64,000 bases of DNA from positions 1-64,000 of the forward strand of contig JAISXH010000026.1 of the NCBI GenBank assembly GCA_031270825.1, read 5' to 3'. A program made the position numbers and the translations under genes. The DNA comes from Bifidobacteriaceae bacterium (lineage in GTDB: Bacteria; Actinomycetota; Actinomycetes; Actinomycetales; WQXJ01). A model generated the notes under the pieces. It was given only the letters and a program-made list of their open reading frames with translations. It ran no database searches and was not told where the DNA came from. This document shows, piece after piece, positions 1 to 7,105 of the stretch. How positions within the stretch are numbered: the stretch's first letter is position 1; each line of letters opens with the position of its first letter.

Positions 1-124
1 CGCGTAAAGACTACGACGCGGGTAGGTTGTCCAGACTCGGAAAATCTCAGCCCTTTGGCAGCCGGTGGCCCGATGACGTGGCGGTTGACACTGCCTGGCC
101 ACCTCGGTCTCCTCTGTGAGCCGT

Positions 125-138
125 TGGGGTGCACCCCA
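125..138. other. 14-bp perfect palindrome before the IS element
   Basis: TGGGGTGCACCCCA is self-complementary and lies 22 bases outside the left end of the IS3-type element. It could be a protein-binding site or chance in GC-rich DNA. No gene is recognisable in bases 1-160 apart from this. Confidence 0.3.
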
Positions 139-195
139 TATGCACCCTAAAGGTGTGCTGTGTCAAACTTCTTGGACAGTCGATTGGTGTTTTCC

Positions 196-1191
196 TCATG
201 CCGCTAGCGGCAGTTGGTCTTGTTGGCCTTGGCGGCCGTGTTGGAAGTGGTCGGCCCAGGCTTGGGCGGGGGTGCGGTAGCCGAGTGTCGAGTGGAGGCG
301 GCGGCGGTTGTGGTCGACTTCGATGTACTCGGCGATCTTGACTCTGGCGCGGGCCCTGGTGGCGAATCGCTCACGGTGCGCCATCTCGTTTTTGAGCTGG
401 GAAAACCAAGATTCAGCGACCGCGTTATCATGGCAGGACCCGGTCCTCCCGACCGACAACCGGACATCTAGACGCCTGGCAGCCGTAGCGAACTCCGAAC
501 TGGTGTACTGACTACCCCGGTCGCTGTGGAAGACCGCGCCGCCGGCCGCGACCCCGGACGCGCGGGCCATCTCCAACGCCTCGACCACAAGGGAGGCGCG
601 CATGTGGTCGGCCACCTGCCAGCCGATCACCATCCTGGTGGTCAGGTCGATCACGGTCGCCAGATACGCCCAGCCCTCCCCGGTTTTGACATAGGTGATG
701 TCGCCGACCAGGAACGTCCCCGGCACCGGCGCCTTGAACCGGCGGCGCACCAGGTCGGGGCGTTTGGGGGCGTCCGGGTCCGGGATGGTGGTCCGCTTGG
801 CGGCGCGCGGCTGGCAGCCCGCGATCCCGAGCTCCCGCATCAGCCGGCCGACCAGCCACAACGACACCGACACACCCGGCTCCGCCAGCAGGTGGGCGCG
901 CACCCGGCGCGCCCCGTAGCGGCCCTTCGAGACGTTCCAGGCGTAGAGCACCCAGTCCTTCAGCCAGGCCCGCACCAGCGGCCAAGCAGCCCCAGAGGGA
1001 GCCGCGGCGGGCTTCGGCGCCGACGGGTCAGGACGGAGCTGGCCCGACCCGGGCAGAGCCGCCGCGGGAGGCGCGGGCGGCGGTTTCGGGCCGGGACGCC
1101 CGGCTCTGCGCCAGGCGTAGAACCCGGCCCGGGCCACCCCCAGCAACGACGCCATCATGACAACCGGGAAATCGGCCTTCTCCTGCTCCAT
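196..1191 (-). CDS. IS3-family transposase OrfB (DDE integrase)
   Basis: 331 residues. The start MEQEKADFPVVMMASLLGV matches the HTH_21 region that opens IS3 OrfB. The integrase core follows, with D at VGDITYVKTGEGWAYL, the second D in VFHSDRGSQYTS, and the C-terminal E region at CHDNAVAESWFSQLKNE. The domain looks complete and all DDE-bearing blocks are present. In most IS3 elements OrfB is made as a -1 fusion with OrfA. Here the OrfB frame is +1 relative to OrfA, and -1 slippage at the A6G run soon meets a TGA, so OrfB may rely on its own start or be poorly expressed. Confidence 0.85.
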   Translation of the reverse strand: MEQEKADFPVVMMASLLGVARAGFYAWRRAGRPGPKPPPAPPAAALPGSGQLRPDPSAPKPAAAPSGAAWPLVRAWLKDWVLYAWNVSKGRYGARRVRAHLLAEPGVSVSLWLVGRLMRELGIAGCQPRAAKRTTIPDPDAPKRPDLVRRRFKAPVPGTFLVGDITYVKTGEGWAYLATVIDLTTRMVIGWQVADHMRASLVVEALEMARASGVAAGGAVFHSDRGSQYTSSEFATAARRLDVRLSVGRTGSCHDNAVAESWFSQLKNEMAHRERFATRARARVKIAEYIEVDHNRRRLHSTLGYRTPAQAWADHFQHGRQGQQDQLPLAA

Positions 1192-1507
1192 CAGCTGATA
1201 CTTCAGCCTCGCGGGAGCTCCCGGGCGAAGAAGGCCGCCGCTTTTTTAGGAAGGAGTTCTCCTGCTCAAGCCGCCGATTCGCCGCCTCCAACTCCGCCAG
1301 CCGGGCCGACTCCACCACCCCGCCCGCGCCGCCTTCATGCTCGCGCCGCCACCTCGCGACCCACCGCTGAACCGTCGACTGGTTCAAGCCGAGGTCCCTC
1401 GCCACCTCAGCCCCCGTCTTGCCCAACTCCACCACCATCGCCACAGCCTCAGCCTTGAACTGCCGCGAATAAGTCCTCCGGGGCCTCTGGTCACCTTGCG
1501 TACCCAT
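1028..1507 (-). CDS. IS3-family transposase OrfA (helix-turn-helix)
   Basis: The DNA-binding half of the IS3 transposase. The start MGTQGDQRPRRTYSRQFKAE is chosen over an ATG 45 bases upstream because the family begins just before the RRxYSxxFK motif. A helix-turn-helix (EVARDLGLNQSTVQRWVARW) is followed by a leucine-zipper-like coiled coil (LAELEAANRRLEQENSFLKK). The family product normally ends near the LKK codons, where CTAAAAAAG (about 1240-1248) is a classic slippery site. Residues after LKK are read-through in the wrong frame and look non-functional. Confidence 0.75.
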   Translation of the reverse strand: MGTQGDQRPRRTYSRQFKAEAVAMVVELGKTGAEVARDLGLNQSTVQRWVARWRREHEGGAGGVVESARLAELEAANRRLEQENSFLKKRRPSSPGSSREAEVSADGAGEGRFPGCHDGVVAGGGPGRVLRLAQSRASRPETAARASRGGSARVGPAPS

Positions 1508-1564
1508 CAAAACAAACTCCTTGCTTGTCAGTGTCCACGACAAGCTTGACACCTCAAATCACAC

Positions 1565-2059
1565 ATGAGTAGATACGACGAAGGCATCGCCCGCATCGAG
1601 GCCACTTGCGGGAACGGCAAAGACAACGTGATCGCCTTAGCGACCATCGTCACCGGGCCGGGCAATGACGGCCAAGTTCGGCCTGCCGTGCGCGATGTGG
1701 ACGCGATGTACGAAGCAGGCGTGTTTTATGTGACGACCACCGCCAACTCGAACAAGGCCCTCCAGATTGCCAGCAACCCCGAAGTGGCGTTCGCAGTCGC
1801 ATTCGAGGGCGTCTACGGACACGGCAGCGCCGAGAACCTCGGCTGGGTCCTCGACCCGAAGAACGCCACCCTGCGTGACAAGCTTCGCCAGACGTTCGCC
1901 GACTGGTACGACGCCGCCAACAACGAGCAAGACCCGAACTGCGTCATCCTGGCGATCCGGGTCACGACCTGCTCCATCTTCCAAGACCACGGTGCCGTCC
2001 GCTACGAACTCGACCTTGTGGCCAAGACCGAAGCTGGGGACAGCCCTGCGGCAGCCTGA
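1565..2059 (+). CDS. Pyridoxamine 5'-phosphate oxidase family protein
   Basis: 164 residues resembling the FMN-binding split-barrel PNPOx-like superfamily: an opening strand with IALATIV, then RPAVRDVDAMYEAGVFYVTT and a KALQIASNPEVAF segment, the usual pattern for small PNPOx/general-stress flavoproteins or F420-binding relatives. Substrate cannot be assigned. It begins only 13 bases after the IS3 right end and opens a run of small genes on the same strand. No strong ribosome-binding site is visible before the ATG, consistent with the IS having removed the native leader. Confidence 0.65.
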   Translation: MSRYDEGIARIEATCGNGKDNVIALATIVTGPGNDGQVRPAVRDVDAMYEAGVFYVTTTANSNKALQIASNPEVAFAVAFEGVYGHGSAENLGWVLDPKNATLRDKLRQTFADWYDAANNEQDPNCVILAIRVTTCSIFQDHGAVRYELDLVAKTEAGDSPAAA

Positions 2060-2071
2060 ACAGGAGCTTTG

Positions 2072-2635
2072 GTGAGCGCGCCAAGAGTCGTAATCAAGGG
2101 TGAGTTTGCCGTCATCGGCAAGGCAGGCCGGGCTAGCCGCGACAGTGGTGTGGCTTGGATCAAGCCGTTGTGGCACCAGGCCGTGGCCAGTTTCGCCGAA
2201 GTAGGTCATTTGGCTTTGCGGCGCGCCGACGGAACCCCGGTTGGTGTCTGGGGGGCGATGAACGATCTTGATGAGTCCAACCAGCCTTGGGATGAGCGCG
2301 GCGGCCTCTATATGCCCGCTTTCGAGAGTCCGCTCGACGCCGAGCCGCCACCCGGCTGGATGAAATGGGTCATTCCGGCTCAGACTTACCTGGTCGTCTC
2401 GTGCGACACCAACGACTACCACGACGTTTACGCTCGCGCCGCTGAAAGCCTTGCAGGCCGGATCGTGGGCACGATTCACGAGTTCTATCCCGACCCTGGC
2501 GCCGACCGAATTGACCTGTACTTCCCAATAGCGAAAGGCGCTGACCCGATCAGCCCCGCGCACCCGCCAATCGATCCGCAGGCTGGGGAAGCCTGCACGC
2601 CTGCTAGTGTCAAGGAGATGTCATGGCCGCTGTGA
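2072..2635 (+). CDS. GyrI-like small-molecule-binding domain protein
   Basis: About 187 residues with the SOUL/GyrI-like effector-binding fold: FAVIGKAGRASRD, a WGAMND segment, an aromatic-rich GLYMPAFESPLDAEPPPGW loop, a QTYLVVSC strand and a terminal IDLYFPI strand. Such domains bind hydrophobic ligands and often act as toxin-binding antidotes or as effector domains without a DNA-binding half, as here. GTG at 2072 is taken as start because GGAG ends five bases before it. A TTG three bases earlier would be too close. The end overlaps the next gene by 13 bases. Confidence 0.6.
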   Translation: MSAPRVVIKGEFAVIGKAGRASRDSGVAWIKPLWHQAVASFAEVGHLALRRADGTPVGVWGAMNDLDESNQPWDERGGLYMPAFESPLDAEPPPGWMKWVIPAQTYLVVSCDTNDYHDVYARAAESLAGRIVGTIHEFYPDPGADRIDLYFPIAKGADPISPAHPPIDPQAGEACTPASVKEMSWPL

Positions 2636-2808
2636 GCGACGGTTTCATGCTGTTCGGGACCGAGTTCCCTGAGACCGCGAAAGCCCACATGGGTTTCGTT
2701 CAGGCGGCGAGCGCCGAGTCCGCCTTGGATGACAAGACCCGGCATCCGGCCTACCTTGCCGTCCTGGCAGCAGCCGCGACCGCGATCCAGGGCGAACCAG
2801 ATGAGTAG
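2623..2808 (+). CDS. Truncated carboxymuconolactone decarboxylase-like protein
   Basis: 61 residues. FMLFGTEFPETAKAHMGFV and the ALDDKTRHPAYLAVLAAAA helix match the N-terminal half of AhpD/CMD-fold proteins, which normally continue through a CxxC-containing helix to about 100 residues or more. The catalytic cysteine pair is missing, so this is probably a degraded or minimal CMD remnant. AAGGAG lies seven bases upstream, and the stop overlaps the start of the following membrane protein by eight bases, so translation may persist for coupling. Confidence 0.5.
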   Translation: MAAVSDGFMLFGTEFPETAKAHMGFVQAASAESALDDKTRHPAYLAVLAAAATAIQGEPDE

Positions 2809-3244
2809 AGCTTTGATTCGCGGAGCGGTCGGCGGTGCTGTCGCCTGTCTGGTGCTGTTTGGCGCGATGGGTCCGATCATTGAGGTGGTTTTGCTGTCGA
2901 ACACTCCGGTGCTCAGCTACCTCGTGTCAGTGGCTCTGCCCGCGGCCCTGATGGGGATCGCCTTGAAGAGTGGGTCGCTGAAGGACTTCGCCGTCTCGGC
3001 CGGGGACGCTGCGGCGGTGTTCATGCTCGGCCACATGTTGGTCAGCCGTATGGGAGTCGGGACGCCGATGGGCAGCCTCGGTATTGGCGCGGTGGTCGTG
3101 GTCCTGTTGTATCTGGCCGGGCTGGCCGTTGGAACGCTCATCGCATTCGGCCTGACCATCGCCACCAAGCAGCGGACCTCGGGAGAACCCACAGTTGCCG
3201 ATGCCACGCCTAACACAAGCACCCAAGAGCAAGGAGCAAGATGA
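2801..3244 (+). CDS. Small four-helix membrane protein of unknown function
   Basis: 147 residues from the ATG at 2801. Four hydrophobic segments are evident: about residues 5-28, 36-54, 64-83 and 95-120. The tail is polar. A longer frame open upstream is ignored because it overlaps the preceding gene and lacks a ribosome-binding site. The stop overlaps the next start as ATGA, so the gene is translationally coupled to the VOC protein. I do not recognise a family; a transporter accessory or small permease-like protein is possible. Confidence 0.55.
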   Translation: MSRALIRGAVGGAVACLVLFGAMGPIIEVVLLSNTPVLSYLVSVALPAALMGIALKSGSLKDFAVSAGDAAAVFMLGHMLVSRMGVGTPMGSLGIGAVVVVLLYLAGLAVGTLIAFGLTIATKQRTSGEPTVADATPNTSTQEQGAR

Positions 3245-3693
3245 ACGCAAAGATTCAGGAAGTCACCATCGACTGCGCCGATGCCGCCAAGCTGGCGCAG
3301 TTTTGGGGCACGTTGCTGGACAGCCCTTGGGGGTATAGGCCCGCGCCCGGCGGTGTGGTGGACGCTGGCGCGTTGTTCTTGTTCTTTCAGGTGGTTCCCG
3401 AGCCGAAGAGTTCCCCTAAGAACCGCCTGCACCTCGACATCGAGGTCGATGACGTGGCCGCCGCCGTCGCCGGGGCCGAAGCGCTGGGAGCGACCAAGCT
3501 GGGCGGCTTCCATGACGAGTGCGACGGCGACGGATTCCAAGTCATGCAAGACCCGGAAGGCAACGAGTTCTGCTTCGTCACCCAGCAGAACGGCTCCTGG
3601 ACCGAGCTTCTGACTGACATCACCAGTTCCGTGGCGGATGAGCGTGGCTGGCCTGACCGCGCGCCCAGAACTGACGTTCGCTTCCAGGGGTGA
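3241..3693 (+). CDS. VOC (glyoxalase-like) family protein
   Basis: 150 residues with the vicinal-oxygen-chelate fold seen in actinobacterial glyoxalase-like proteins: an opening ITIDCADAAKLAQFW-type helix after the first strand, the central RLHLDIEVDDV strand with the metal-site histidine, and a closing MQDPEGNEFCFV strand with the acidic ligand. Such proteins include glyoxalases, dioxygenases and antibiotic-binding proteins; the substrate is not predictable. AAGGAG lies just upstream, and the ATG overlaps the previous stop. Confidence 0.75.
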   Translation: MNAKIQEVTIDCADAAKLAQFWGTLLDSPWGYRPAPGGVVDAGALFLFFQVVPEPKSSPKNRLHLDIEVDDVAAAVAGAEALGATKLGGFHDECDGDGFQVMQDPEGNEFCFVTQQNGSWTELLTDITSSVADERGWPDRAPRTDVRFQG

Positions 3694-3895
3694 CCTCCGA
3701 GTCTGGCTTGAGGCCAATGGCCCGACGAGCGACGGCGTGTGGCTGGTGTTCGGCAAGACTGATGCGCTCGCCACTGTCAGCGCGAACGATGCCCTCGAAG
3801 CCGATGTAGAAACGGCACCCGTAGGGACTGCACACGCCGTCCGTGAGGTCAACCTCGCTGCCCTTCCCATCGAACAGGTTGGTCTGGTGCGATGA
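3638..3895 (+). pseudogene. YdeI/OmpD-associated family remnant (N-terminal piece)
   Basis: Residues 11-50 (PELTFASRGDLRVWLEAN onward, with WLVFGKTDA) match the opening of YdeI-like proteins, which normally run to about 190 residues with a GWIDG motif soon after this point. Here the match stops near codon 53 and unrelated sequence runs to a stop. The start overlaps the VOC gene by 56 bases in another frame. It is best read as a truncated relic left by rearrangement just upstream of the MarR operon. Confidence 0.55.
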
Positions 3896-4062
3896 CCTTT
3901 GCCGCGGCGGTGAGAATCCCTTGTAGCTGTTCACGGGAGAGCATTCCATCGCGCCGGCCACCGGTCGCCGGACCCTGTAGATCCGCCAGGGCGGCCACCC
4001 GGCCGGCATCGCCGCTGCCGTTGTTTCGGCTGCAAGCTGAACTGGTGGCCGCGCCGCGAGAC

Positions 4063-4097
4063 AGGTAATATCTTACCTATAGGGGTAAGCTATTACC
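4063..4097. promoter_or_regulatory. Two tandem palindromic operators before marR
   Basis: Two copies of GGTAANNNNTTACC are visible. The first is AGGTAA-TATC-TTACCT at 4063-4078 and the second GGTAA-GCTA-TTACC at 4084-4097. Their centres are 20 bases apart, about two helical turns, placing them on one DNA face. They sit 23 bases before the marR ATG in AT-richer DNA. Autoregulation by the MarR protein is inferred from position and symmetry. Confidence 0.65.
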
Positions 4098-4119
4098 TAT
4101 CAGCGGAAAGAGACCGTCG

Positions 4120-4596
4120 ATGGACTTGGAAGACACACTCACCGGCATGGACGCGGAGCGGGTGGTGTTCGGCGGGGTGTTCGCGGTGGCGAACCGGTTG
4201 CAGCGGGTCTTGGACCGGGCGATGCCGCAGGTGACGGCGAAGCAGTGGTGGCTGCTGGTGATGCTGTCGATGTTCGACGCGCCTCCAACGTTGGGCGAGT
4301 TGGCGGACGCCGCCAACACGTCCCATCAGAACACCCGCCAGGTCTTGGACAAACTGGCAGCGAAAGGCTTCGTCACTCTGGCGCCTGACCAACGGGACGG
4401 CCGGGCTTGCCGCGTGGTGGCCACCGGCAAGGTCGAGGAATGGAGCAAGGCCACCGGCGGCCAGGCCCGCGAGTTCATGGCCGCGATGTACGCCGGGCTC
4501 AGTCCCGCCGAGCTAACCACCATCGCCAGCGGCTTGCTGCGCATCCACGACACGCTCGGCTGCATGGAACACACCGCCCGAACGAAGGAGAAATGA
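4120..4596 (+). CDS. MarR-family transcriptional regulator
   Basis: 158 residues with a winged helix-turn-helix. The dimerisation helix holds VANRLQRVLDRAMPQVTAKQ. The recognition region is LGELADAANTSHQNTRQVLDKLAAKGFV and the wing is APDQRDGRACRV, the family signature DxRDxR. C-terminal helices complete the dimer interface. It is the first gene of an operon with a flavodoxin and DUF3995, whose starts overlap. The twin palindromes just upstream are the likely operator, suggesting ligand-responsive autorepression of a redox or drug response. Confidence 0.85.
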   Translation: MDLEDTLTGMDAERVVFGGVFAVANRLQRVLDRAMPQVTAKQWWLLVMLSMFDAPPTLGELADAANTSHQNTRQVLDKLAAKGFVTLAPDQRDGRACRVVATGKVEEWSKATGGQAREFMAAMYAGLSPAELTTIASGLLRIHDTLGCMEHTARTKEK

Positions 4597-5063
4597 TGCC
4601 CAACGCCATCGTCTACGCCTCGAAACACGGCGCCACCGCCGAAGTCGCCCGGCGTATCGCCGCCCACCTCAACGGGCGGGCACGCCTGTTCGCCTTGGAC
4701 GATACCGTCCCCGACCTTTCCAGCTTCACAACGGTCGTGCTGGGCACGGCTGTCTATGCTGGCCAGCCGATGAAGGCGATGAAGGAGTTCTGCGGCAGCG
4801 CGCCGCTAAGCGGGAAACGGCTGAGCCTGTTCGTCTGCGGGATGGAACAAGACCCAGCCAAACGAGACGCGGAATTGGCCGCCGCTTTCCCCGAACAGCT
4901 ACGTGCTGGGGCCATCGCCACAGCCTTCCTGCCCGGTTGCTACCGGTTCTCCAAGATGAACATGGCCGAACGCTTCATCGTCAAACGCATCGCCAAGACC
5001 AGTGGGGACATCGACGCCATCGACGATTCGGCCATCGCCAAGTTCGCGGCGGCGCTGTCGTGA
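4593..5063 (+). CDS. Flavodoxin-domain protein (HemG-like)
   Basis: About 156 residues. The N-terminal FMN phosphate loop is IVYASKHGATAEVARRIA, the pattern of flavodoxin/menaquinone-dependent protoporphyrinogen oxidase proteins. VVLGTAVYAGQPMKAMKEF supplies the second FMN-binding loop, and FSKMNMAERFIVKRIAK resembles the HemG-type C-terminus. Two adjacent ATG codons (4593, 4596) are possible starts; AAGGAG ending at 4590 fits 4596 slightly better. It overlaps marR as ATGA and the next gene as GTGA. A small FMN reductase in a redox-stress operon is the likeliest role. Confidence 0.75.
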   Translation: MMPNAIVYASKHGATAEVARRIAAHLNGRARLFALDDTVPDLSSFTTVVLGTAVYAGQPMKAMKEFCGSAPLSGKRLSLFVCGMEQDPAKRDAELAAAFPEQLRAGAIATAFLPGCYRFSKMNMAERFIVKRIAKTSGDIDAIDDSAIAKFAAALS

Positions 5064-5524
5064 GCCGGGGAGGCGCCGCGACGGCACTGGGCTTCGCGTC
5101 GGTTGCCGTGGGCCTCAGCTTCTGCGGGTTCAATGTCTACTGGCTGGCGGGAGGGACAGCCGGTTTGGACACCATCCAGTCCGCCACGGCGGGCCCCATG
5201 CCGCAGGCCGTCATGGCGGCGATGACGGTCATCAAGGTTGGCCGGGCGCTGTTGGGCCTGGCGGCGGTGGGCGCGGTGACTCGCCGAATTCCGGCTCCGC
5301 TTCAGCGGATGGTCCGGATCTTGGCGTGGACGGCGGTGGCGGTCTTGGCACTTCGCACAGGTCCCTTCGTCATCACCGACATCCGGGTTGCGGCAGGCGC
5401 GGCCGATCCGGCAGGTATTGCCTGGTTCTGGAACGCCTGGTTCGCGGCCTGGCTGGCGGCGTTCCTACCATCTATGTGGCTGTCGAAACCAGCCAAACTT
5501 GACTCCCGGTCCACTATCGCGTAA
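5060..5524 (+). CDS. DUF3995 membrane protein
   Basis: About 154 residues starting at a GTG that overlaps the flavodoxin stop. Four hydrophobic segments are visible. The first carries GFNVYWLAGGTAGLDT, the YW-xGG pattern typical of DUF3995 proteins. A basic loop RRIPAPLQRM follows helix two. Function is unknown in the family. Tight coupling to marR and the flavodoxin suggests the three act in one response. Confidence 0.65.
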   Translation: MSRGGAATALGFASVAVGLSFCGFNVYWLAGGTAGLDTIQSATAGPMPQAVMAAMTVIKVGRALLGLAAVGAVTRRIPAPLQRMVRILAWTAVAVLALRTGPFVITDIRVAAGAADPAGIAWFWNAWFAAWLAAFLPSMWLSKPAKLDSRSTIA

Positions 5525-5562
5525 CTTGTACCGCTAGTCGAGTTTGAGGAAGGCGGTCACGC

Positions 5563-6462
5563 ATGGGTGGCACAATCAGGGCGTACAGGTCGGTCAAGTA
5601 CTTCGGGTTGACGTTCGCGATCTCTTGGGCGTGTTTCGGGATCGCGGCGGCGCGCAGCCGGGCCGTGACCGGCAATCTGATGGAAGACCCTGTGATCTCG
5701 CTGGGCATGATCGTGGGCCTGTTCGGGCCGCTGATCGCCGCTGGCATCTGCATGTCCGGGCGCGGCAACAAACCGATCCGCCAGGACTTCAAAGACAAGC
5801 TGACCTCGCTTCGGCGCATCAAGCCGGGTTTCTGGCCGGTCGCGTTCCTGGCCTATCCGGTGTTGATGGCCGTAGCGGTGCTGGTGTCGGTCCCGTTCGG
5901 CGGGTCTATCGACCAACTGGGCCTGACGGCGAAGTTCGCCATCGTGGAGGGCGCGGCGGCGCTCAGTTGGGTGATCGCTTTCGCCGCCCCGGCGTTGGAG
6001 GAACTCGGCTGGTCCGGATACGGCATCGACGCGCTGCGGGGACGCGGACCGCTGATCCGGCCGGTCGTCCTGTTCGGGGTGCTGTGGTCGGCCTGGCATG
6101 TGCCGTTGTTCTTCGTCAAGGGCTACTACCACGCGAACCTGTGGGCCGAGAGCCCGCTCTACGCGGTCGCGTTCTTGGTCGGGGTGGTGCCCCTGACCGT
6201 GATCACGAACTGGATCTACTACCGCAACGGCCGCTCCATCATCATGGCCATCGTGTTCCACGCGATGGTCAACGTCACCTCCGAGGCGTTCGAAGTCACC
6301 AACGCGACCAAGACCATCCTCTACGGACTGCTCATCGTTGTCGCCGCGGTCCTGATCGTCTGCGACAAGCGGTTCTTCCTCTCGCGTGACGAGGGGTTGG
6401 TCCCGCGGCTACCGAAGTCCAGTCAAGCGCCAACAGGGGCGCTGTCGAAGGCCGGGGCGTGA
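5563..6462 (+). CDS. CPBP-family intramembrane glutamic endopeptidase
   Basis: 299 residues and about eight hydrophobic segments. The signature motifs are EELGWSGY (motif 1, EExxx plus aromatic), WSAWHVPLFF (motif 2 histidine) and FHAMVN (motif 3 histidine), in the order known for CAAX/bacteriocin-processing (Abi) proteases. GAGGAAGG precedes the ATG. Members cleave prenylated or bacteriocin-type peptides or give bacteriocin immunity. It stands before a TetR, MFS and ABC set, and substrate is unknown. The stop lies one base before the TetR start. Confidence 0.85.
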   Translation: MGGTIRAYRSVKYFGLTFAISWACFGIAAARSRAVTGNLMEDPVISLGMIVGLFGPLIAAGICMSGRGNKPIRQDFKDKLTSLRRIKPGFWPVAFLAYPVLMAVAVLVSVPFGGSIDQLGLTAKFAIVEGAAALSWVIAFAAPALEELGWSGYGIDALRGRGPLIRPVVLFGVLWSAWHVPLFFVKGYYHANLWAESPLYAVAFLVGVVPLTVITNWIYYRNGRSIIMAIVFHAMVNVTSEAFEVTNATKTILYGLLIVVAAVLIVCDKRFFLSRDEGLVPRLPKSSQAPTGALSKAGA

Positions 6463-6463
6463 C

Positions 6464-7105
6464 ATGCCGAGAGGTTTGACGAAGAAGCACGGGGCGCGGG
6501 TGGGCGCGATCCTCGACGCCGCCGCCGAGTTGTTCGCCCGCAAGGGGTATGACGCGACCACCGTGGGCGACATCCTTGAGGTGGTGGGGATGGGCAAGGG
6601 CACGTTCTACCACTATTTCAAGTCGAAGGAAGAAGTCCTCGAGGCCGTGGTCGACCGGGTGGTGGCCCGGGTGGTCGAGCATGTCGAAGCGATCGCGGAC
6701 GCTCCCGGGCTGGACGGGCACACCAAGCTGCGCCAGATGATCGCAGGGGTCAACGTCTCGCAGACGCCTGATGGCGCGATCATCGAGGTGTTGCACGATG
6801 CCGCCAACGAGCGGTTGCACCAGGCGAGCATCACCCGCACCGTCCAAGCGGTCGCCCCGATAATGGCGCGGGCCATTGAGCAAGGCGTCGCGGAGGGCGT
6901 CTACTCCACCCCGCGCCCGTTTGAGACCATCGAGTTCCTGCTGGCGGGCGACACGGCCATCTTCGACTCCGGGGCGTACACCGGGACGCCTGAACAGTTC
7001 GCTGCCCGCGCGGCCGAGTTCGTCAGGATCGCCGAACTCGCCCTGGGCGCCGCCGAAGGCAGCTTCGGCTTCCTGCTCGGGGCGCAGAACAGCGAAACCG
7101 CCTGA
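6464..7105 (+). CDS. TetR-family transcriptional regulator
   Basis: 213 residues from the ATG at 6464, one base after the CPBP stop. The N-terminal helix-turn-helix includes ILDAAAELFARKGYDATTV and GMGKGTFYHYFKSKEEVLEA, the family signature. The C-terminal half is the all-helical ligand and dimer domain. A longer upstream frame is rejected because it overlaps the CPBP gene. It is coupled (TGATG) to the MFS gene and probably represses the exporter genes downstream. Confidence 0.85.
   Translation: MPRGLTKKHGARVGAILDAAAELFARKGYDATTVGDILEVVGMGKGTFYHYFKSKEEVLEAVVDRVVARVVEHVEAIADAPGLDGHTKLRQMIAGVNVSQTPDGAIIEVLHDAANERLHQASITRTVQAVAPIMARAIEQGVAEGVYSTPRPFETIEFLLAGDTAIFDSGAYTGTPEQFAARAAEFVRIAELALGAAEGSFGFLLGAQNSETA

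Larger units (their letters stand above)
161..1551 (-). mobile_element. IS3-family insertion sequence
   Basis: About 1.39 kb bounded by imperfect terminal inverted repeats: TGTCAAACTTCTTGGACA at the left (161-178) and, read inward on the minus strand, TGTCAAGCTTGTCGTGGACA at the right (ending 1551). It carries the usual two reading frames, a helix-turn-helix orfA and a DDE integrase orfB, separated by an A6G slippery run. No clear target duplication is seen. The right end is only 13 bases from the start codon of the next gene, so the element has probably replaced that gene's original promoter region. Confidence 0.8.

Noticed and set aside
3896..4062. Minus-strand frame reading MLSREQLQGILTAAAKVIAP in the gap before marR
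   Set aside because: Looks mildly protein-like but has no family match I can name and no clear start; probably debris.
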